From Megamonas hypermegale (GTDB taxonomy: Bacteria; Bacillota; Negativicutes; Selenomonadales; Selenomonadaceae), in the NCBI RefSeq assembly GCF_900187035.1, contig NZ_LT906446.1:1240001-1304000 (forward strand): a stretch of DNA of 64,000 nucleotides, given 5' to 3'. The translations under genes and the position numbers were made by a program. This document shows, one piece after another, positions 58,639 to 64,000 of this stretch. The stretch's first letter is position 1. Every line of letters begins with the position of its first letter. The notes under the pieces are model-generated. The model did not search any database. It saw nothing but the letters and a program-made list of their open reading frames with translations, and was not told the DNA's origin.

Positions 58639-60291
58639 TTAAAGATTTACATGTGCTTCATATTCGCCGAATACTTTACGCATTACGCCGCAGATTTCAC
58701 CGAGAGTTGCATAAGTTTTAACGGCAGCGAGGATATGAGGCATAAGATTTTCGTTTTCATCTTTGCAAGCAGCTTCCAAATCAGCAAGAGCAGCTTGAAC
58801 AGCAGCGTTATCACGTTTAGCTTTCATAGCTTCAACTTTAGCTTTCTGTTTTTCACCAACGGAAGCATCAACTTTAAGAAGTCCTTCAACTGGTTTTTCT
58901 TCAATCTGGAATTTATTTACGCCGACAATTGTTCTTGCACCAGATTCAACGTCCATCTGCCATTTGTAAGCACTGTCTTGAATTTCTTTCTGGATATAAC
59001 CTTGTTCAATTGCAGCAACAGCACCGCCGATTTCATCAATTTTCTTGATGTAATCCCAAGCTTCAGCTTCAATTTTATTAGTCATAGCTTCTACATAGTA
59101 AGAACCAGCAAGTGGGTCGATAACGTCAGCTAAGCCACTTTCATAAGCAACGATCTGCTGAGTACGAAGAGCGATCATAACGGATTCTTCTGTAGGAAGA
59201 GCAAGTGCTTCATCACGGGAGTTTGTATGGAGAGACTGAGTACCACCCATAACAGCAGCAGCAGTTTGTAAAGCAACACGAATGATGTTGTTGTTAGGCT
59301 GTTGAGCTGTAAGCATAGAACCAGCAGTCTGAGTATGGAAACGAAGTTTCATGGATTTTTCGTTTTTAGCGCCAAATCTTTCTTTCATAACTTTAGCCCA
59401 GATACGACGGGAAGCGCGGAATTTAGCAACTTCTTCAAGTACGTTGTTATGAGCATTCCAGAAGAAGGAAAGACGACCAGCAAATGCATCAACATCAAGA
59501 CCAGCTTTGATAGCTGCTTCAACGTAAGCGATACCATCAGCAATTGTAAATGCAATTTCCTGAGCAGCTGTAGAACCAGCTTCACGAATATGGTAACCAG
59601 AAATGGAGATTGTGTTCCATTTTGGTACATATTTAGAGCAATATTCAAAGATGTTAGTGATAAGACGCATGGATGGACGTGGAGGGAAGATGTATGTTCC
59701 ACGAGCTGCGTATTCTTTAAGGATATCGTTCTGGATAGTACCTTTTAATTGGTCAGCAGATACACCCTGTTTTTCAGCAACAGCAATATACATAGCTAAG
59801 AGTACGGAAGCTGGAGCATTGATTGTCATGGAAGTGGAAACTTTACCGAGGTCGATACCATCAAAAAGAACTTCCATATCTGCTAAGGAGTCGATAGCAA
59901 CACCAACTTTACCAACTTCACCTTCGGAGATTTCATCAGTGGAATCATAACCGATCTGAGTTGGAAGGTCGAATGCGCAGGAAAGTCCAGTAGCACCGGA
60001 TTCAATCAAATAACGATAGCGTTTGTTGGATTCTTCAGCTGTGGAGAAACCAGCATACATACGCATTGTCCAGAAACGGCCACGATACATAGTAGGCTGT
60101 ACACCACGAGTATAAGGATATACACCTGGGAAGCTGATATCATCTGCATAATCAGTGTCAGCAATATCAAGCGGAGTGTATAAACGCTGTTCTGGAAGAT
60201 GTGGACGTTCTGGGAATCTTGCGATTGCTTTTTCTACGCCAGCATTATACTTAGCTAATTCAGCTTGGATTTTTTCTTTTTCATTGCTCAT
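58639..60291 (-). CDS. mcmA: Methylmalonyl-CoA mutase, catalytic subunit
   Basis: 550 aa TIM-barrel chain (ending before the B12 domain). [25 protein letters not shown] near the N-terminus gives the substrate-binding Tyr; [31 protein letters not shown] and [21 protein letters not shown] are family blocks. With McmB and adenosylcobalamin it rearranges succinyl-CoA to (R)-methylmalonyl-CoA. GGAGG precedes ATG 60291. Second in the run after the CoA-transferase. Confidence 0.96.
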   Translation of the reverse strand: MSNEKEKIQAELAKYNAGVEKAIARFPERPHLPEQRLYTPLDIADTDYADDISFPGVYPYTRGVQPTMYRGRFWTMRMYAGFSTAEESNKRYRYLIESGATGLSCAFDLPTQIGYDSTDEISEGEVGKVGVAIDSLADMEVLFDGIDLGKVSTSMTINAPASVLLAMYIAVAEKQGVSADQLKGTIQNDILKEYAARGTYIFPPRPSMRLITNIFEYCSKYVPKWNTISISGYHIREAGSTAAQEIAFTIADGIAYVEAAIKAGLDVDAFAGRLSFFWNAHNNVLEEVAKFRASRRIWAKVMKERFGAKNEKSMKLRFHTQTAGSMLTAQQPNNNIIRVALQTAAAVMGGTQSLHTNSRDEALALPTEESVMIALRTQQIVAYESGLADVIDPLAGSYYVEAMTNKIEAEAWDYIKKIDEIGGAVAAIEQGYIQKEIQDSAYKWQMDVESGARTIVGVNKFQIEEKPVEGLLKVDASVGEKQKAKVEAMKAKRDNAAVQAALADLEAACKDENENLMPHILAAVKTYATLGEICGVMRKVFGEYEAHVNL

Positions 60292-60318
60292 AATTTAAAT
60301 TTCCTCCCTAAAAAGGTA

Positions 60319-61818
60319 TTATTTCATTGAACCTGTTTCCATGAATTTTTCATGCCAGGACAAAGCTTCTTTAAGAATATGTGGAGTTTGTGCATGTTTA
60401 GTTGCAGCTTCTGCTCTTTCCAAATAATCCATCAGCATTGGTCTATAATCAGGATGAGCACATTTGTTAATAACTTCACGAGCACGTTCACGTGGAGAAA
60501 GACCACGAAGGTCAGCTAAACCTTGTTCAGTAACGATAATATCTACATCATGTTCTGTATGGTCAACATGTGAGCACATAGGAACGATAGAAGAAATAAG
60601 ACCGTTTTTAGCTGTAGATGCTGTGAAGAAGCAAGTGAGGTACGCATTTCTAGCGAAGTCGCCAGAACCACCAATACCGTTCATCATTTTAGTACCTAAA
60701 ACGTGAGTAGAGTTTACATTACCATAAATATCGCATTCAATAGCAGTATTCATAGCAATAACACCAATTCTTCTTACAACTTCTGGGCTGTTGGAAATTT
60801 CCTGTGGACGAAGTAAAAGATGTTTTCTATATTCTTTGATATTTTCATAGAAACGTTTTAATCCGTCTGGAGAAGGAGATAATGCTGTACCAGATGCAAA
60901 ATTCAATTTACCTGCATCGATTAAGTCAAACATACCGTCCTGAATAACTTCTGTATATACAGACAAGTCTTTAAGGTCAGAATCTACGAAACCGCTAATT
61001 ACGGCATTTGCAACGTTACCTACACCAGATTGGAGTGGTAAGAGGTTTTTAGGCATATGACCTTTTTTAACTTCGCTCTGTAAAAGTTCGATAATAAATT
61101 CGGACATTTTGTGGTCATCTTCACTGATTTCACCAAATGGACGAGTTTTATCTGTGATATCACAAGGAACAATACATTTAATTTTTTCTGGAGTGCACGG
61201 TATGTACGGAGTACCGATACGGTCATTAGCCTTAACAATTGGAATTGGAAGACGATGAGGCGGATCAAGTGGTACATAAACGTCATGCATACCTTCGAGT
61301 TCTAATGGCTGAGTAGTATTTACTTCTACGATAACCATATCTGCTTGTTGAACATAAGAAGCAGTATTACCCATAGATGTTGTTGGGATAATATTACCTT
61401 CTTCTGTAATAGCGCAAGCTTCTACGATAGCAACATCCAATTTACCATAAAAACCATAACGAACGAGCTGTGCAGATTCGCTAAGATGTAAATCACTATA
61501 TGCGATTTCGCCAGAATTAATAGCACCTCTTACTGCTTTGTTTGTTTGGTATGGCATACGTTTATCAATGCCATGAACTTTGCATAAAGCTTCATCAAGT
61601 TCTGGTCCTACAGATGCACCAGTAAATAAGTTGATTTTAAATGGGTGCTCTTTCATACGTTCAGCAAGAGCTAAAGGTACTGCTTTAGGATAACCAGATG
61701 GTGTAAAACCACTAGTACCTACATTCATGCCAGGTTTTATTAGTTCAGCTGCTTCCTGAGCACTGACAATTTTCGCATGCAATGATTTATTGCGCACACG
61801 ATCTAAAATGTCAATCAT
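60319..61818 (-). CDS. Acetyl-CoA hydrolase/transferase family: succinate (propionate) CoA-transferase
   Basis: 499 aa, class I CoA-transferase of the Cat1/AarC/ScpC group. N-terminal AEAAELIKPGMNVGTSGFTPSGYPK (as the family start), VIVEVNTTQPLELEGMHDVY, GVGNVANAV, and C-terminal NGIGGSGDFARNAYL. In this setting it likely moves CoA from propionyl-CoA to succinate, closing the cycle that starts with succinyl-CoA; acetyl-CoA:succinate exchange is possible too. First gene of the run, with its own promoter. GGAGGAG precedes ATG 61818. Confidence 0.9.
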   Translation of the reverse strand: MIDILDRVRNKSLHAKIVSAQEAAELIKPGMNVGTSGFTPSGYPKAVPLALAERMKEHPFKINLFTGASVGPELDEALCKVHGIDKRMPYQTNKAVRGAINSGEIAYSDLHLSESAQLVRYGFYGKLDVAIVEACAITEEGNIIPTTSMGNTASYVQQADMVIVEVNTTQPLELEGMHDVYVPLDPPHRLPIPIVKANDRIGTPYIPCTPEKIKCIVPCDITDKTRPFGEISEDDHKMSEFIIELLQSEVKKGHMPKNLLPLQSGVGNVANAVISGFVDSDLKDLSVYTEVIQDGMFDLIDAGKLNFASGTALSPSPDGLKRFYENIKEYRKHLLLRPQEISNSPEVVRRIGVIAMNTAIECDIYGNVNSTHVLGTKMMNGIGGSGDFARNAYLTCFFTASTAKNGLISSIVPMCSHVDHTEHDVDIIVTEQGLADLRGLSPRERAREVINKCAHPDYRPMLMDYLERAEAATKHAQTPHILKEALSWHEKFMETGSMK

Positions 61819-61872
61819 TAAAGATTCTCCTCCTTACGTAAGATTGTATTATTGTATTATTTGTCGTGTTTA

Positions 61873-61901
61873 ATTATACCATTGTACTGCATGATAATCA
61901 A
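61873..61901 (-). promoter_or_regulatory. Promoter of the propionate gene run
   Basis: TTGATT (61901-61896), 17 bases, TATAAT (61878-61873), about 55 bases upstream of the CoA-transferase start. Confidence 0.7.
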
Positions 61902-62075
61902 AGATTATTATACTATTTACAATATAAATTTTTTATTTATAATTATACTTTACATTAATAAATAAAAATTATGAAAAATCAACACATCAATGATAAATAA
62001 ACAATAATGCATATCACTAACAAAAGCATACCACTACCAGTTAAAAGCGTCAAGTTTTCCCATTAAGAAAACCTG

Positions 62076-62702
62076 CTATTTTCCTGTAATATAATACGAC
62101 AATCTACTAAGTCCAACTGATAAATCTTCATTGACTATTTTTACATCATCTGGAACTTTCATTTTTATTGGAGCAAAATTCCAAATGCCTTTTATCTTTG
62201 CTTTAATCAATCTATCAGCTACAGATTGGGCAAATTGAGCAGGAACTGCAATAACACCTATATCAATTTTTAATTTTGCAGCTACTTTTGGTAAATCATC
62301 TATACTTCTTACTCTTACATGATTTACTGTTTTCCCAATAATACTTGGGTCATTATCAAATAATGCTACTAAATTAAAACCAAGTGCAATAAAATTTTGA
62401 TAGTTAGCAAGTGCCACGCCCAAATGACCAATGCCGACTATAGCAATATTCCAATGATTATCAAGCCCTAGAATTTTGCCTACATTAAATTTAAGTTCAT
62501 TGACATAATAGCCAACTCCCTTTTTGCCAAACTGCCCAAATAAAGCTAAATCCTTACGAATTTGCTCTGGTGTTAATTCCAAGCGACGGCCTAACTCTTC
62601 CGACGATATTATATCCATACCATCATCTTGAGCTAGTCTTAAACATCTATAATATAATGGTAATCTATCGATTGTTGCTTTGGAAATAGTTTGTTCTTTC
62701 AA
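62076..62702 (-). CDS. rex: Redox-sensing transcriptional repressor Rex, TTG start
   Basis: 208 aa from TTG 62702 (GGAG nine bases upstream). Winged-helix DNA-binding domain (about 1-75; SSEELGRRLELTPEQIRKDLALFGQFGKKGVGY) and Rossmann NADH domain with VGIGHLGVALANY. Rex binds operators when NAD+ is high and leaves when NADH rises, controlling fermentation genes. It sits just upstream of the propionate run in the direction of transcription, but is separated from it by about 255 bases and a distinct promoter. No convincing palindromic Rex operator was found in the window. Confidence 0.95.
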   Translation of the reverse strand: MKEQTISKATIDRLPLYYRCLRLAQDDGMDIISSEELGRRLELTPEQIRKDLALFGQFGKKGVGYYVNELKFNVGKILGLDNHWNIAIVGIGHLGVALANYQNFIALGFNLVALFDNDPSIIGKTVNHVRVRSIDDLPKVAAKLKIDIGVIAVPAQFAQSVADRLIKAKIKGIWNFAPIKMKVPDDVKIVNEDLSVGLSRLSYYITGK

Positions 62703-62739
62703 CTGTATTCACTCCTCTAAGGCTTGATTTATTTTTATA

Positions 62740-63987
62740 TCACTTATATACTTTTTTACCCAATATCACAGCAACACCTGAAAATAGCCATACTAACATG
62801 GACAACTCTGTGTTAAACATGACATAATCTGTTAATCCATTGAGTGCTAATGCACTCATGCCAAGACCAATACCCAACATAACACCTTTATTTAAAGGCT
62901 CTATATCTGAAATTTGCGTTTTAAATGCTTTATATATTATACCAAAAAAATATACCATATAACTTACGAAACCGAATAAACCGATTTCTGCCATAAAATT
63001 CAAATACATATTATGTGCATGTACAATTTTTATAAAATCACCCTGCATATAATAATCGTAACTAGGGTATACCATAAAATATGCTCCCCAGCCAATGCCT
63101 AAAAGTGGATGGTCTAAAATCATAGCTATTGTACTTTCCCAAAATGCCAAACGCATTTCTGATGAAGTGTCAAGCTTACTAAATACAGAAGTCAATCGTT
63201 CAACGAGTGCTGCATCACTTACAAGCAATATCACAGCTAAAGCAATGAGTGCCACTAAAATCTTTCGATTGTATAATGCACCGTAAACAGCCATTACTAC
63301 AGCAATGCTAAGGCAAGCACCTCTGGCATAAGTTAATGTTAAACAAAAAGCTGTAATACAGAATAAAATACCAATAGCTATTCTTAAATTTCTATTTTTG
63401 ACTACCACAAATATTCCCATGAGCATTCCCAACATGAAATCTAAATAGCCACCTAATAAATTAGGATTTTGCCAAGTAGAAAATACACGCGTTTTCAAAC
63501 CCGGAAATATTGCATTATCCGTCCAAACCATTGCTTCTTCTGACGTTAAACCAATTCCAAAGAAAGCTTGTAAAAATCCATAGACGATTACAATAGCCAA
63601 AGAAAAGCACATCACATATAACAGCGTTTTAACCTGTTCTAATAATGCTACTCTAACTACATGTTTATCAGTATCTGATGAAACTTTTACTTGTTTAACA
63701 TCTTTAATATTTAAACTTTGTACTACTAAATAATATGTAAGTACATATCTTCCCACTAAATTATAGCAGTTATAAAAACTGAACGCTGGGTCGGGCGAAA
63801 CAAATATGGATAAAAATGATATCACTACAAAAATAGCAATAGGAAAATCAAATGGCGTTCTTTCCCATTCAAAAAAACCTTTTACAGATTTATAAATGTA
63901 AACGAGCCAACCTACTACTAATAAAAGACTGGATATTTCATATGAAAATGGCAACATGAATAATAATGCTGCTACGATATAAAACAT
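62740..63987 (-). CDS. O-antigen ligase/polymerase-like membrane protein (Wzy/WaaL family)
   Basis: 415 aa from ATG 63987; TTG at 63990 is also in frame, and the frame stays open to the window edge, so the true start could lie beyond 64000. About 11-12 membrane helices; the large periplasmic loop holds the family signature HPLLGIGWGAYFMVYPSYDYY followed by HAHNMYLNFMAEIGLFG, the Wzy_C core. It polymerises or ligates surface polysaccharide from undecaprenyl carriers; links functionally to wecA/wecB. It precedes rex on the same strand by 37 bases. Confidence 0.85.
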   Translation of the reverse strand: MFYIVAALLFMLPFSYEISSLLLVVGWLVYIYKSVKGFFEWERTPFDFPIAIFVVISFLSIFVSPDPAFSFYNCYNLVGRYVLTYYLVVQSLNIKDVKQVKVSSDTDKHVVRVALLEQVKTLLYVMCFSLAIVIVYGFLQAFFGIGLTSEEAMVWTDNAIFPGLKTRVFSTWQNPNLLGGYLDFMLGMLMGIFVVVKNRNLRIAIGILFCITAFCLTLTYARGACLSIAVVMAVYGALYNRKILVALIALAVILLVSDAALVERLTSVFSKLDTSSEMRLAFWESTIAMILDHPLLGIGWGAYFMVYPSYDYYMQGDFIKIVHAHNMYLNFMAEIGLFGFVSYMVYFFGIIYKAFKTQISDIEPLNKGVMLGIGLGMSALALNGLTDYVMFNTELSMLVWLFSGVAVILGKKVYK

Positions 63988-64000
63988 CAATCGCTTACAA

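Noticed and set aside
62740-63990. Assignment of the O-antigen ligase-like gene as complete
   Set aside because: The frame has no stop codon before the right edge, so the start at 63987 is only the most likely one and a longer N-terminus cannot be excluded.

Overview
The window looks like a chromosomal segment of an AT-rich, anaerobic, propionate-forming member of the Negativicutes, probably Selenomonadaceae and close to Megamonas. This is inferred from gene content and AT richness; no database comparison was possible. The supporting genes are a complete succinate-to-propionate locus (CoA-transferase, split methylmalonyl-CoA mutase, MeaB, epimerase, biotin-dependent methylmalonyl-CoA decarboxylase parts), pyruvate formate-lyase with its activase, a siroheme decarboxylase pair, a Rex redox repressor and a Wzy/WaaL-like O-antigen ligase. 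Most genes lie on the minus strand, the same strand as the rRNA operon.

Layout. 1-3.9 kb: ahbB (cut by the window edge), ahbA, pflA, pflB. 4.2-10.6 kb: the proteostasis block tig-clpP-clpX-lon-engB. 10.9-12.6 kb: an ArsB/NhaD-like transporter flanked by three identical tRNA-Gly(GCC) genes. 12.7-23.2 kb: a CNNM/CBS membrane protein, an amylosucrase-like GH13 enzyme, the metNIQ methionine importer, a YgbA_NO-family gene facing a flavin reductase-rubredoxin fusion, a DMT exporter, an orphan amino-acid binding protein, a DUF441 protein, and a fluoride channel behind a fluoride riboswitch. 23.3-28.9 kb: one rRNA operon (16S-23S-5S-tRNA Gln-Lys-Glu-Val) with three tandem promoters, boxA sites and processing stems.

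29-39.7 kb: a DUF362 ferredoxin, then the run prfA-prmC-tsaC-rpiB-glyA-upp-comEB-wecA with wecB after a terminator, plus a DUF1385 protein and rpmE. 39.8-45.6 kb: a second, divergent ClpX; an intact IS3-family (IS150-group) element inserted inside the apparent lysA terminator; lysA; and a class I aminotransferase. 45.7-51.6 kb: the operon L,D-transpeptidase-polA-mutM-coaE-lytic transglycosylase. 51.7-54.4 kb: folT under a tetrahydrofolate riboswitch with a 30-residue membrane peptide behind it, azlCD (azlC frame-disturbed), and an EFR1-type ferredoxin. 54.4-61.9 kb: the propionate locus. 62-64 kb: rex and an O-antigen ligase-like gene.

Integration. Pyruvate formate-lyase supplies acetyl-CoA and formate without making NADH, while the succinate-propionate branch re-oxidises reductant; rex, next to the propionate genes, could sense NADH/NAD for both, but I found no convincing Rex operator. 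The least ordinary signals are the ClpX paralogue, the azlC reading-frame shift at an A6G4 tract, the split terminator at the IS, the fluoride riboswitch directly behind the rRNA operon terminator, the missing membrane subunits beside mmdA, the NO-linked gene pair and the 30-residue ORF. No CRISPR array, prophage or clearly new multigene system was seen.
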